From positions 24,959,764-25,023,763 of the forward strand of contig NC_088306.1 of the NCBI RefSeq assembly GCF_032854445.1: 64,000 bases of DNA, in the 5' to 3' direction. Shown here one piece after another: positions 33,900 to 45,624 of the stretch (within the stretch, counting starts at the first letter, position 1; every line of letters begins with the position of its first letter). The notes beneath the pieces are model-generated. The model searched no databases and was not told the origin of the DNA. It saw only the letters and a list, made by a program, of their open reading frames with translations. This DNA is from Liolophura sinensis (Eukaryota; Mollusca; Polyplacophora; Chitonida; Chitonidae). The position numbers and the translations under genes are program-made.

Positions 33900-34830
33900 A
33901 GCGTTAAAATGTCCTGAAAGCACCATTTTGGTTTTGTTTTGTTATTTTTTTTTCCTGTGGTGCATTCGATCGCGACTTTTGCAACATGCAGCTCTCAGTT
34001 TAACTTTAACAACCGCAGGGAAAGATGAGTCCGAGGCTCACCAGCTCACCAGACCCTCCAAATGATGTGACCATGCACGACGTTCTATCAGAAGTTAAAT
34101 AAACAGACATTTCCGCATACACTGTATGTTGTTTCACTAAGATCCAAGCGGACAAAGGCTGTGTGAAGAACGTTGTCAACGTTTCGCCGCATTAGTGCAT
34201 TAGTTGTCGCAAAGACAACCCGATCAATACAACGACGCATGGTGATGCGAGGATATCGGCGAATCTTCTCTGTCTCTTCAAGATATAAGCTTGAAAGCTT
34301 TTTGAAGATGACTTTTGTTTCTCACTTAAGCACCTTAATTTTTCTGTCTTTTATGACAGGTATTAGTAGTGCTGAAAGCAAAGAATTACATTTCTCATAC
34401 ACTGTTTGGGAAAGTAAAGGTGTGAATATATTGTTTGTTAGATGGACTAACCATGTGAAGAAAAAGAAACTCAATATTCCTGCTACAATTACATGTATAC
34501 TGGCTATAAAGAGGAGGCCAGGTGTCCCAAATATTAGATGAATTACGGTACCCTCTGCTTGTGGACAAGCCCTATCATAGCTGTGTTCACTACACCGGTA
34601 ACCTGATACCGCCTGAAAATAAACAGTCCAGATGGAGAAACTTTCTTGTCACAAAAATTATCTATGTCTTTTCGTGTTTTTCTTTTAATGCTTTATTTAG
34701 AACATCAGGAACCACCGTAATCTAAGTTTATAACGTGGCTCATTTCTTGGTGAAACAGTTAGTCATAAGATATCCATTTTCTATTGCTGTCACAACTAAG
34801 AGTATAGCCAAAAGGATCACATACAATACT
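33900..34830. other. Intergenic between B and C side, no gene seen
   Basis: An open frame of 122 codons at 34173-34541 shows no family resemblance or splice context. Confidence 0.4.
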
Positions 34831-34833
34831 ACC

Positions 34834-35090
34834 ATTCTCAAAAACATTATCTGTCAAATTTAACAGAAAATCTGTTATCTGAGTGATGCTAGAATGTATT
34901 CTGTTATTGCAACGAATTAGTCTGTTAAAAATAACACACATATGCTATTAATTCAACACAACGATTCTGTTAGACTAACAGGATATTATGTTGATAATAA
35001 CACAGTATTGCGTTATAATAGCAGAATACATTCTAGCATCACTCAGACAACAACCATTCTGTTAAAGGTAACAGATGATTTTTCTGAGTG
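34834..35090. mobile_element. Palindromic MITE, copy 4
   Basis: The left arm AAATTTAACAGAAAATCTG and GATGCTAGAATGTATTCTG mirrors CAGAATACATTCTAGCATC and CATTCTGTTAAAGGTAACAG; it ends TTTTTCTGAGTG. Confidence 0.85.
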
Positions 35091-35639
35091 CACTACTACA
35101 TCTATTATTCAATAATATCACTGCGAATAATTATAATAGTAATAAATGTTAACAATAATTACAAGGATAATAATTACCAGAATAATTCTTATTATGATAA
35201 AAGAAAGAATATGGAGCGAGAAGAAACATGGCTTAAAAAATCGAATATATATATGCAAGTAGGGTGGTGCGAAACAATAAACGTGACTACGAAAACAATC
35301 CCTTTGCGTCTGTTAAGTAGTCACATGCACATTTGGCAATATGGATACTGATTGTTAAACCCACACGGGTAAGACCGCACATGATTCGAATACTCTGCTA
35401 GATGAAACTTTTGGGGAGTACTTCTACTTTTTGGTTTTAAAAAGATGCTTTATCAAATATATGACGACAATGTATATGCCTATGCAAACATTATATCTAC
35501 ACAGAAGTCCATTAACTTGGAGTATATGTGGGCGCAATAAAGTTTACTTGACAATTACTCGCCCTGGCAACACCAGCCATCAGCAAGTCATCTCAAACCA
35601 AAACAAAGTGTCTTCGTCTAATACACTAGGACTAGGAAT

Positions 35640-36050
35640 TGGGTACTGATTTTCATTCATTTCCTTGCGTCTTTTCCAACATTATTGAAAACTGTTGACC
35701 GCTTGTAAGAACCCATCTTAATTTCGCACTTTATACACTTTCTTAGTTCTTTGGTGGTCTGTGTTAGCCTTTGTTTGGAGAATTGGCCCGCCGATTATTG
35801 ACCTGTAGCGGTTATATCCATACGTAACATGTGGGAAAGATCGTCAGAAAATATCCTGTTTTCGCCAGGATACGGCGTTAAACCATAATCTTTAATTCTT
35901 TGATTCTTCATTAATATGTTGGGTCTATAAATCTAATCAGCGAAAAAAAACTCAGCTCGTTTACATTAGTTTCTTGGTGTTATTATCATCCATATTGGTT
36001 GACGGCTGGTATACGAATGTCTGCCTGGACGCATAGATTCTCTGACACTG
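35640..36050 (+). repeat. Dispersed repeat (copy 2 of the satellite-flank repeat)
   Basis: GGTACTGATTTTCATTCATT, CAACATTATTGAAAACTGTT and TTGGTTGACGGCTGGTATAC match 2629-2960 in order. No tandem array adjoins this copy. Confidence 0.6.
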
Positions 36051-36095
36051 CTTTTCTCAGTGCAAACGTTTTTGTGCCTTGATAAAGAACGATTT

Positions 36096-36445
36096 CATTT
36101 ATTTATTTATTTATTTATTTATTTATTTTATTGGTGTTTTACGCCGTACTCAAGAATATGTCACTTATACTACGGCGGCCAGCATTATGGTGGGTGGAAA
36201 CCGGACAGAGCCCGTGGAAAACGCACGACCATCCGCAGGTTGCTTCCCACTTACAAGAATGATTTCAAGGAATCTATAGAAAAGACCCGAGAATGACCTA
36301 TCTCACTGTGCATCGGACCAGTACACACTGATCACTTTGATACCCCTCCGGCCATACGCTCGTCGGTTTACCAGCAACATGCGGATAGTTTCTCCTGGGG
36401 TGCCCTGTTTTCACACCCATGAAATAAATAAGTAAACAAATAAAT
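36096..36445. mobile_element. Two SINE-1 pieces in opposite orientation
   Basis: A reversed piece at 36096-36255 opens with (TTTA)n and contains TTACGCCGTACTCAAGAATA, GGCGGCCAGCATTATGGTGG. A forward piece at 36343-36445 contains CCTCCGGCCATACGCTCGTC and an AAATAAATAAGTAAAC tail. They are about 90 bp apart. Confidence 0.75.
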
Positions 36446-36689
36446 GTGGCACCACTTGATTCCAAGGTTAATTAGCCATTTTATCTTTGTAATACAAGAA
36501 TAGAACGTTCCCAGTTTGCCACTTTACATGGTCGTTAATGTATCCCTCGTGGCACGGGTATATAATTTGTAATTTAACGAATTGGTCAAATTCAAATTGA
36601 CAATTTAAATGAACCGCGATACTTTACCAGGGGACAATGTACACAAACGTATAAGCATTGTGTCAGAGAGGGGGGGGCATTGCAAGTTT

Positions 36690-37078
36690 GTTCGTCCGCA
36701 GATGTTGCAAAAAGCAGGCAATATAGAATTTCTATTGCGTAATAATGCTAGCTGTTCATTAATACAATGATCTGGGCTCGCTTGCACTAAGTGACCATAG
36801 CTACAATCGATTATAAGCCCTACAACTGAGTGTACCACTCATTATAAACAATCGTGTTGCGATTTTTATTGTGGTTCAGACACAAATAAAAACATGGTTT
36901 AAGCCTGAGACAAGAAATTTATTAGAATTCCACACTCCAGTTTTTTACCTTGCTTTTGTAACATTAAGCGTGAAAGAAAGCCAATTTGTTTCTCCGCCAT
37001 TGTTGCAGAACCAGGCATTAGAGAATTTCCACTGTGTAATAAAGTTTGGTTTCCATTAACTTATACCAGGCTCGGATT
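36690..37078. repeat. Old local duplication, two units about 300 bp apart
   Basis: 36690-36785 (GTCCGCAGATGTTGCAAAAA ... GGGCTCG) and 36988-37078 (CTCCGCCATTGTTGCAGAAC ... AGGCTCGG) align with moderate divergence. It lies just downstream of gene C. Confidence 0.5.
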
Positions 37079-37215
37079 AGAACAGCAAGAACAAGTATAA
37101 AGGCCTTGAAGCACGCACCCATGTCCACAAAATGGCCTGGTGTAAAGTCTGAATTATGAAGGTGCCACAATAACCGCACAGTTGTAGTATGAGTAATAAG
37201 TTGGGTATGAGTAAT

Positions 37216-39353
37216 TTATACTGGACAATGCTGTATAAAGTAAGCAGATCCCGGTTCACTTCGGAATGATGTCACGACAGTTTCGAACATCATGCACTTG
37301 GCCTCGCGACCTCCAGTAATGGCGTACGAGATGCATCTGGGAGTGTCTAGACAGGCGGTCATACAAGAGCGTTGCAACACGGATGTGAACACGGCCAATG
37401 GCGTCACAGTTGGGACCTCATTATTTCGATCACGTCTGGTAAGTGCAGCTAAAAAGAAAGAAACAAAGATAGACTTATTTGATTTATATATTAATTTCAC
37501 TGGTGTTTTACGTCGTACTCAGGAATATTTCACTTATACGATGACGGCCAGCCTGGGGAAATTCACGATCATCCGAGGGTTGCTGACAGACCTTCCCACG
37601 TACGGCCGAAGAGGGAGTCAGTGTGTGCTGGACTTGAACTCATAGCTACCGCATTGGTGAAAGACTCCTTGGTCATTGAGCCGCGTTGGCGCGCCTACCA
37701 CATGGCCACTGATTTGAACAATCTGGAACGGTCCGTGGTCGAATGATGAAGGTGCAAGCCCTTCAATTGCTAGAACAAAACAGGGTGCTTTTTCACGGAA
37801 TTTGTGCATTACCCATCTCTGACGTTCGTGGAGCCTGGGGAATAATAATCGGAAAACGAGGCTCTGCAGTGGACCGTTTTTGCAGGTTAATGTTCGCTGA
37901 AGACCACGTGTCATTCACCATTATGGTGAGAATATTCGTATGTCAGATGTGGACAAGTTCACTACTAAGCTGAGAGGGTCAGCGTCTTATCAGACTGGCA
38001 GTCCTTTCTCCTTTATTAATGAAATGGAGAGCCATCATATCATTAAAGAATTCATAAGCTAAAGAATTATTATATATACTGCTTTAGACTCCTAGTACGT
38101 TCAATAATAATAATAGTAATAATAATAATGAAGTCGAGGCATCACCACGTAAATGTAATAGGTTTCACAAGCTTTCTATCCGCATGCCGGGCACGTAAAT
38201 GTAAACGGTTTCACAAACTTTCGATCTGCATGCCAGCACGTAAATGTAAACGGTTTCGAAAGCTTTCGATCCGCAGGGGCTGGTATGTGTAGACGGGTTC
38301 ACAAGCTTTCGATCCACATGCCGGGTCACGTAAATGCAAACGGTTTCACAAACTTTCGATTCACATGCCGGGGCACGTAAATGCAAACGATTTCACAAGC
38401 TTTCAATCCACATGCCGGGTTCATTACCATTATCATCATGCCGGCATGTGGATCGAAAGCTTGTGAAAGCTTTTACTTCACTGTTAGTAACTATCAGCAA
38501 TATGCAGATAAATGTTTGAGCGATCGGAAGAACTGCTTGCATAGTTTTGATTCATGTGAGCCTGAATTGAATTCACAGTGCCACGCATCACATCACATCA
38601 CATCACATCACATCACATCACATTACATCACATCACATCACATCACATCACGTCACAAATACCCCTATCCTTCCCCAATGTACCGTGGCTCCAAACTGTA
38701 TGCGATATAATAAAATGATCACAGCACATCACGTAAAGAACGAGAAAGTAAGTGTTTTAAACTATACCAATTATATAGTGGATTTACTTACATGAATGTT
38801 ATCTTACAGATCACATGCCGAGCACTTTTGTTCGAGAAGGATAAATAATATGGTGCCAAAGTAAACTTGTTCGGTTATATCATAAGCATAGCGTTTGATG
38901 GCATTAATAAAATTATTACTGATCACGTGCTTTCTCATTAGTTTGCCCTAGAGCAAATAAGTCAGTGCAGAGGCAATACGAAAACAACCCACTAATAACA
39001 TTAATAACAAGAATTGCACTAAATATCTGAATGGCGGTGAATATGTAAATAATGACCCGATTGTCATTCAAATTAAAGAAGTACAAGTTTAGATGATAGG
39101 CATGATGTATGCTAGGTTTCATGGAAATGGGTGAATTTCTTTAGAAAGCGCTGAATAGACAAGATATGACTAGGTGGAAAAGCGATGTTGTGCAAAGTCG
39201 TGAATGGCGGTACTTACGATAACAATGATTCAATTCTCATTAAACCTCAGCATGTAAATGTTATCAAGGTCGCTTGAGTAGTTGGGGAGAATATAATTGC
39301 AGGGACAAAATCGTGTCGATAGACAGATGGACAGGCAGACAGGGTGGGGGTTG

Positions 39354-39385
<32 letters not shown>

Positions 39386-41205
39386 CGTGGAACGTGGGGG
39401 TGGGGATATAATAATATACAATTGATACTTTACCTCGGTATGCTGACGTGTTTTCGCATATAGGATTTATCAAGACAGAGCACGGCCGTGTGGCTAGTTT
39501 TCCGCTAGGTCTGATTCGAACACATAGGTGTGTGCCAACTTTATCCGGTTCACCTGAGCCCCAAACATCTTGTAAGACTACAAAATACAAAAGTGGTGTT
39601 GAGCAGGATTTGATTTGTGTATGTATATACTCGCCATATACTCGAGATTTTTCTCTCCTGTCGTGCTGAGAAGACCCTGTGTTGCTGTCTTCGGAACTTT
39701 TTAACAATTCAGGTACCAGAGTTACCGCTGGACGCATGCGCAGCTAGCGTGAGACGGACAACATTCTACGCCCACCACCCGCGTGCCAGATTCACCCACC
39801 CATACCCACCACCCACCACCTACCACCCAAGCTCCTGTCCACCCACATCACCATTTGTCTGAGCACCAACTCTTTTATCCCCGAGCCTTACTCTTGTTTA
39901 TGAAGAAAACGATAGCCTTCAACAAGCCTTCAGTCACATCCAGTGTCAGTTTTAGAGCAATTAGCCGATGCATACAAGAAGACGTAAGTTTACGTCCCTG
40001 TTGATGTGTTAGTCTTGGTATGTCATATTGTCTCCATTGTTGTGGTTGTCATGATAAAACATGTAGATTTTTTCTTACCAAATACACTTCCGTCGCCCCT
40101 AACCCATTCCTGTGTCTCTGTGTTGAATGTTACATCGACCCAGACACCATTTGCGCTGAAGAAATAAAATTGAAAGACAAAGGTATTTGAAGTATTTTTA
40201 TCTAACAAAGCGCAGTTAATATCACTACACTTGTTTACCTAATTGTGTTTAAGTCAGAGTGTAGGTGGACGTATTTAGCAGTTAGAATAAAACCCTAACA
40301 GAAGTAAACTGGCAAGAGGCAAAATATTTCATTTTCAACATGTGATTATTTGACAGCTATCACACTGTTTTTACTCTGAACGATGTACATCTTTAATCAT
40401 ATTTACATGAACAGTTAGAATGAAGCCCTTAGTGAGGTAAACAGGCAGGAGACCGGATTTGAACAGTTGCGTGTGAACATTTGCCAATACTAACAGTTTG
40501 GTAGCAAAATTGTTGAATTAAGACGGCTCAATTAAGAGGGTTCATTTAAAGACTTTTTGTTTATAAATGCTACTGAACTTTATATCCCGAACTTTTACAT
40601 GTGTGCAATCGATAACAGTCCATTAAAGGAGAAGAAAATTTAAATATCAATCAAATAACATTGAAAAGAGTGTGCATTTCCTCGCAGGTGCATTTCATGG
40701 TGACTCCATTTTGCCTAAGAACTAGTCCTGGAGTCTTCTGTGTTAGGAGGAGAATTGCTGCCGGGAACCGTCAAAGTGCAGTTCGTATATTTCCGGTAGA
40801 ACTCTTCTTCCCAGAAGGTAGCGAACAGTACAGTTCGTTTTCCCCTTGACGATAGGGAACCCGGAATGTTGGACGTAGGTTCCGAGTTTACACGAACAAG
40901 CCGGCATTTTTAACGACTCTCATTTATTCAGATAACGAACTGATTAAATAGCAAAATTAAGGAAATAAAAATTAAAAAAAAAGTACTCACCCGTTTTGAG
41001 TGTTTAAGATATAATCTCGAATGTCGTCCAACTCTTGTAACGTGTGTAGCTGCGCAAGTTGCATTCTACGTGAAGAACAAGCCTTGACGGCATCTGAATG
41101 GGTCATTTTGTCTGAGAGAAAGCAGTAACTTCTGCAGTCGGTCAGCGACAACAGAGTTCCAAGAAAAAAGATCTCAGGAAGGTAAAATCTGTGGACTGAT
41201 TGCAT
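37216..41205 (-). CDS. Gene C: secreted C-type-lectin/PAN protein
   Basis: Exons (minus strand): 41205-40991, 40155-40079, 39568-39434, 37448-37216; 660 nt, 219 residues, phases 2, 1, 1 with donors GTGAGT, GTAAGA, GTAAAG and clear AG acceptors. ATG 41205 starts a leader (MQSVHRFYLPEIFFLGTLLS), then CTLD start with Cys at SYC and KAC and LHTLQELDDIRDYI. Exon 2 gives GVWVDVTFNTETQEWVRGDG. Exon 3 gives VWGSGEPDKVGTHLCVRI and ends ICENTSA, the Cys-Glu close of a CTLD. Exon 4 is a PAN/apple domain with five Cys (SCMTACLDTPRCISYAI, AKCMMF, final HC). GEPD sits where EPN or QPD sits in calcium lectins and the WND signature reads LCVRI, so ligand binding is likely non-canonical. It is the cleanest of the three genes. 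Confidence 0.85.
37481..37710 (-). mobile_element. SINE-1, near full length, beside gene C's PAN exon
   Basis: GGTGTTTTACGTCGTACTCA, ACCTTCCCACGTACGGCCGA and GTGCTGGACTTGAACTCATA (B box reversed) lead to the head at about 37710. It starts about 30 bp upstream of the PAN exon acceptor. Confidence 0.85.
38146..38470. repeat. About 46-bp tandem repeat, 6 copies, with an inverted seventh
   Basis: Units contain CACGTAAATGTAAACGG and TTTCACAAACTTTCGATC, then GCATGCCGGG. After a short spacer, 38438-38470 carries a partial unit in reverse (CCGGCATGTGGATCGAAAGC). Confidence 0.88.
38586..38655. repeat. (ATCAC)n pentanucleotide microsatellite
   Basis: About 13 units of CATCA with one CATTA variant. 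Confidence 0.95.
38915..39270 (-). repeat. Dispersed repeat, reversed copy
   Basis: Reversed, it reads CCATTTCCATGAAACCTAGC and TTAATTTGAATGACAATCGG, matching 44878-44950. Another member is at 44655-45110. Confidence 0.5.
39350..39412. repeat. (GT)n and poly-G tract near gene C exon 3
   Basis: GTGTGTGTGTGTGTG leads into a G run of about 17, then further G blocks. On the sense strand of gene C this is C-rich and lies about 25 bp past the exon 3 donor. Confidence 0.85.
40265..40500 (-). repeat. Dispersed repeat (family of 5228-5513), two units
   Basis: CAGTTAGAATAAAACCCTAA, ATTTGACAGCTATCACACTG and GATGTACATCTTTAA, then a second unit CAGTTAGAATGAAGCCCTTA. It lies in gene C intron 1. Confidence 0.6.
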
Positions 41206-41742
41206 GACTGGAATTTACATGCACATTTACCTATAAGCGATTAGAGCATGAAACCATCTTATATGGCCATTAAGAATTTTGGCCAGAACAAAAAAGTGCC
41301 TAGATGTTCAATCATCCAAACATGTTTTGAAACCTGGGAAGTTCGGCTTTCATTTAAAGACGAATTAAACTTTAAAAACATGAATAATCACTTTATCTAA
41401 AGGTGAAATGTTCACGAGACAAGGGATGCCAGCATGACAATTATCTCTTAAACACGAATTATTTGCTGACACTGCTATGTTGGGAATCAGTTCCGTCCTG
41501 GCCTTGTGGAAATCATTCTCAAAAACAACACTTTCTGATGTGGATGAAAGCGCAAAACGTATTTTACTATGATGTGTGATTAGAACTCTCTTTTTCCCGC
41601 TGTGATCAGTTGTTGAGAAAGGGTTTTAGTTTGATCGGCACATTAGTTTTGAAATTCAGTGCTATATGATTTCAGCAACCGTGGATGAATTCTGCATCAT
41701 AAAAGGTACGTGTAATAGTGAAAACTTTTGGTCAACACTCAC

Positions 41743-41855
41743 CACCATCCATCAGCATTGTTTGTCTCTCTGTCCAGTTTGTCTTTGACGATGTCCAGGA
41801 AATGAGCATAGTTCTCATGCTGGTAGACAGTACCAGATGTATCTTCCATACCAAT
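41743..41855 (-). CDS. Orphan C-type-lectin-like exon (113 nt)
   Basis: A good acceptor (TTGTTTCCAG) and donor (GTGAGT) bound an open exon reading YQHENYAHFLDIVKDKLD and ending NNADGWW, the part of a CTLD that precedes the WIG-type core. It lies 540 bp upstream of gene C exon 1 and is not its first exon. The intron falls two to three codons later than in genes A-C, so it is a different gene model: an exon of a fourth gene, an alternative exon (its phase 2 end would join gene C exon 2) or a relic. Confidence 0.45.
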
Positions 41856-41859
41856 CTGG

Positions 41860-43920
41860 AAACAACAAATCTGACTTTTTCACCGCCATCAGGTTAAGCA
41901 AACTAGCTTTGCTCGGGGTGTAACTCTTAGTGACTAATTTTGCGGAGCATTCCCTAAGCAGTCTGGTCAACAAAAGACTACACATCTTTCTTAGCAGCAG
42001 CTTCAGCAAAGGATCTTTGTTCTTATCTCACAGCCTATACATCTTCCTAGATACGGCGATGTTAACAATCAGATTCAGTAACAAAGCAATGATAAGTAAA
42101 CTGGAATGCTCCATTTACGTATAAGCTCGCTGTAAACTACGAGACCGTCCCTGAAACTGTGGTCATTATACCTTTTATAAGGTATAATTGTCCTAATTTG
42201 GTGGTTGCCGTTTTCCTTACACACATGTACAATGAGACATATCTTGTGCCTTTCAACTTCGCGCATTGGCCCATGGTTAGATTGTCAGGACCATAAACCT
42301 TGTCTTTGATTTGCAATTTCCTTAATGTGTGCTCTTTAGGAAGCTGTTGGAGGATATCAAGAGGTTAGTTTTGAAGTATACAAAATAATATGTATGATCA
42401 GTTGTGATTTCGCTTGATGGCGTTTGTTAACAGATGATTGCAGTATAGCAGGTTCATAGACATAACAATTGGCTGCTTTGTCAACTGCATTATCGATTAG
42501 CACATATCAGCACAGACAGGAAGAGACCTCACAGAATCAAAGACAGAACACCAACAGATCGCCAAGGGCGACATGCAAATTAAACAACACAGAAGAAAAC
42601 TTAGGAACGATTCATGTCAAACTTCAGATCAAAATGGTGTACACGTACGTGCAATTTCTCTTCGATCCAACATGCCTTGTGAGTCACAACCTTATGATGT
42701 TTTTGAAGTGACGCCAGGATGTTAGAAACATACGTTTTGGCTACAATACGTACTTTCCCCCACTTAACACTGAGATTGGCTTGGTTATATATTAGCTGCA
42801 GACAAGGAACAACTCCGTAGAACTGGAGACATGTGGGGCTTGGCTTTGTGTTTTGTCTGCATAAATACCTTCCTATTTAAGACATCAAGAGTACTCGATG
42901 TCTGGCTTATTTTAAGCTGCGTTTCCACGTAACGTTAGCTTATGTGATTCTGTGACGCATTCGCTGGTGTGTTTTTGCGGCCTCTGCGTTGACAGCAGCG
43001 TTTACCGTTAAGGTTTAATTACCTTGCCAATCCTCGACCGTTAAACGATCATGCGATTGCGTTAGCTCATGTGATTCTTGCACTCATCCGCTACAGTGTT
43101 TCAGCTGCATCTGCGATGAAAACTGCCTTTACCTTTATTTTTTTATTCCCTCGTCAATCCTCGTCGGTTGCGTTAAAACGCAATTCCGAGTAGAAGAGTA
43201 TTGGAGTTCATTGCACATGTGTACTCGAAAGACCTTGACAGTAGAGAAACATCGCTGCGTAATAAACAGAGACTATGTATTTATTTTTTAAGACTATGCC
43301 GTTGGGTTTTACTGTTAGAATTAACTGAAATCAGGTTTACTGTAAAGGCACCTGATGCTTTAACGTTATGATTTGTGGTATTTATGAATTAATTATAATG
43401 TTAATTATTATTTATTTCTTGAAGGAAACCGTAAAATGTATTTTTTTCTCCTGATTAAAGGCATGCATAGCGGCAGCTCGCTAAACGGATGTGTCGCTAA
43501 CTACGTATACATGCAGATCTGAAGAAACAACAGCTGTCAATCCGTCTTCTGTTGCAATCAAAGTCCTACTTCTGCATTATGGTGAGTGATACCAGCTGAT
43601 ATCGACTGTTTGATACCAGCTGATATCGACTGTTTGATACCAGCTGATATCGGCTGTTTGAGTCATGTTAAATCATGTCATCTCTGACTGATACTGAAGT
43701 ATGATCTCTGCAGGTAATTGGAGTCACAAGAAACGTCAGTTAACACCGGGCGGGCTTGAAGTACAAGTCAATTGTATTGTTTTCATGTGATAGTTTATAC
43801 TGTGCGATGACTACACAGCACTGGAGTAGCCCTATGACGCCTGTTACTAGCACTGCATTTTTAAGCCCAACTGTGGTTAAGCCTTGCTGGTAGAGTTTGT
43901 GTAAGTTGTTACAATTAAAG
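41860..43920. other. Intergenic or intronic, no gene seen
   Basis: A 10-bp perfect hairpin ATTATACCTT...AAGGTATAAT lies at 42165-42188 and a 24-bp unit (GATACCAGCTGATATCGACT) repeats three times at 43588-43659. No exon recognised. Confidence 0.5.
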
Positions 43921-43925
43921 GGTTT

Positions 43926-44384
43926 AGGGGACCTCCGTGGCCGAAGTTGTTAGCGTGCCAGCGCGGCGCAATGGCCCAGCAGCCTCTCATTAATGTGGTC
44001 AATGTGAGTTCTCCGGTGGAACGTGGAAAGGTTTTTCCAGCAACATACATTTGGTTCTAGATGCCCCAGCGCGGTCGCCGTGAGTTCGAATCCGGCTCAT
44101 TGACTTGCAAGGAACTCCCCTGTGTGTAATGCTGATGTCGGGTTTGACATTTAAACGTGTGCTCTTTTTTTTCTCTATTTAGATATGGTGAACGACAAGT
44201 CAGTGTAAGGATCGGATATCAGATATAATGTGATGGAAATTGTCTAAAACGTCATAAAGTGGTAGTATTCGTCTACCATAGCATAAAAACTCAATGAAAA
44301 CATCCCACATGCTGACCGACGTCGTTTAAGTGAAATATTCTTGAGTACGGCGTAAAATACCAATCAAATGAATAAATAAATAAA
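43926..44384 (+). mobile_element. SINE-1 head and SINE-1 tail, rearranged
   Basis: 43926-44125 has the head GGGACCTCCGTGGCCGAAG and two B-box regions, one after a partial internal repeat (GCGCGGTCGCCGTGAGTTCG). 44310-44384 has the tail AAGTGAAATATTCTTGAGTA, ACGGCGTAAAATACCAATCA. Confidence 0.7.
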
Positions 44385-44654
44385 ACATCTCACAAAAGCA
44401 TATAATCTTACCCATATTTGATCAAGGCATCAACATTTTGTTTCAGTGAAACATTTTAAGATTTCGGGTCATTTCTTCCATCTGGGAAGGAGTACGATCT
44501 GTGGGATTAACTGGCCAATAGCAGCTAGGCTTACATGTCAAAACTACATATGTTAACAACATTAGTCAGTTATCTTGGACCGGATGAATCCAGAGTCCTT
44601 TGTTTTATCAGCCCTAAAAAAATAATAAACTCGATGTATTGTGTAGGCAGTCAT

Positions 44655-45110
44655 TATACCTCCCTCAACGAAGTTTGGAGGGGGTGGGGATACAATGTAA
44701 TCACCCTGTCTGCCCGTCTGTCACGATTTTGATCATATACGTTTCCTCCCTATCTACTGTCGATTTTGATGAAACTTACTGTACATCTTGCCCATCTTCA
44801 TATTTGGGACTTTGCATAATAATGCTTTTCCGTGTATTCAAATTTTGACCATGCAAATCTTTCTAAAATACTAAACCTATTTCCGTGAAACCTAGCATAA
44901 ATCTTCTATATCATCAAAAAAAGTTTAATTACAGTCGGGTAATTATTTTCAGGTACTTAGTGCAACAATCAATTTTCAGATCACACATTTTGCCCATGCA
45001 ACTCCAGCTAAAGTATGGCACTAATATCCGTGCATTTTTTATGCATATCCGTGCAAATTTTATGCATATCTTTATAATCCTCTATATGCCGAATAATAAT
45101 GGGCTATGAT
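44655..45110 (+). repeat. Dispersed repeat, forward copy
   Basis: It opens ATACCTCCCTCAACGAAGTT, GGAGGGGGTGGGGATACAAT and CTGTCTGCCCGTCTGTC, then TTTTGATGAAACTTACTGTA, a text I associate with widespread interspersed repeats of marine invertebrates. Its distal part recurs at 38915-39270. Confidence 0.55.
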
Positions 45111-45518
45111 AAAATTATGTTTTTTAAAATTATTTTCAACCCTCAAAAACCATTCAGTATTGTTTAATAAATAAGGGGCAGTTTACACTGTTGATGCCCT
45201 TGAGAATGAACTGTAGGAAAGACGGTAATTAACATACTTTTTGTTTACCATTTTGAAATGAACACAAGCTTCTATTGTACGCTATATGCTGGTTGACAGA
45301 GGCTTACGGTATTTGGGCTGTTCAGCAGGCGGATATAAACAAGGGCGATAACTCTTAGCACCATGCAGAGCCCAACTCTCAACACAAAGCATCTGGATGT
45401 GATCGGAATAATGGTCACCGGGAAGGTTAACCTTAAACAAACAGGACGTCTGAACAATACTAATAGAGTTGGAGTTTCTCTGAAGGGCACATATAGGGTG
45501 GGCTAAAAGTTCAGCCAT

Positions 45519-45624
45519 CCCCCGGCCCGGTTTCCTCTCACCATAATGCGGGGCGCTGTCGCATAAGTGAAATATTCATGAGTACAGGTAACACACCAAT
45601 CAAATAAATAAATAAATAAATAAA
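45519..45624 (+). mobile_element. SINE-1 3' fragment
   Basis: GGCCCGGTTTCCTCTCACCA, CGCATAAGTGAAATATTCAT and a long ATAA tail. Confidence 0.8.

Noticed and set aside
41743-41855. First exon of gene C
   Set aside because: Gene C already has an ATG and leader in 41205-40991 whose phase fits exon 2, and this exon has no start codon with a leader.
45282-45518. Two overlapping minus-strand frames of 72-78 residues
   Set aside because: Unique and slightly GC-richer, but no splice sites, leader or family pattern could be supported.
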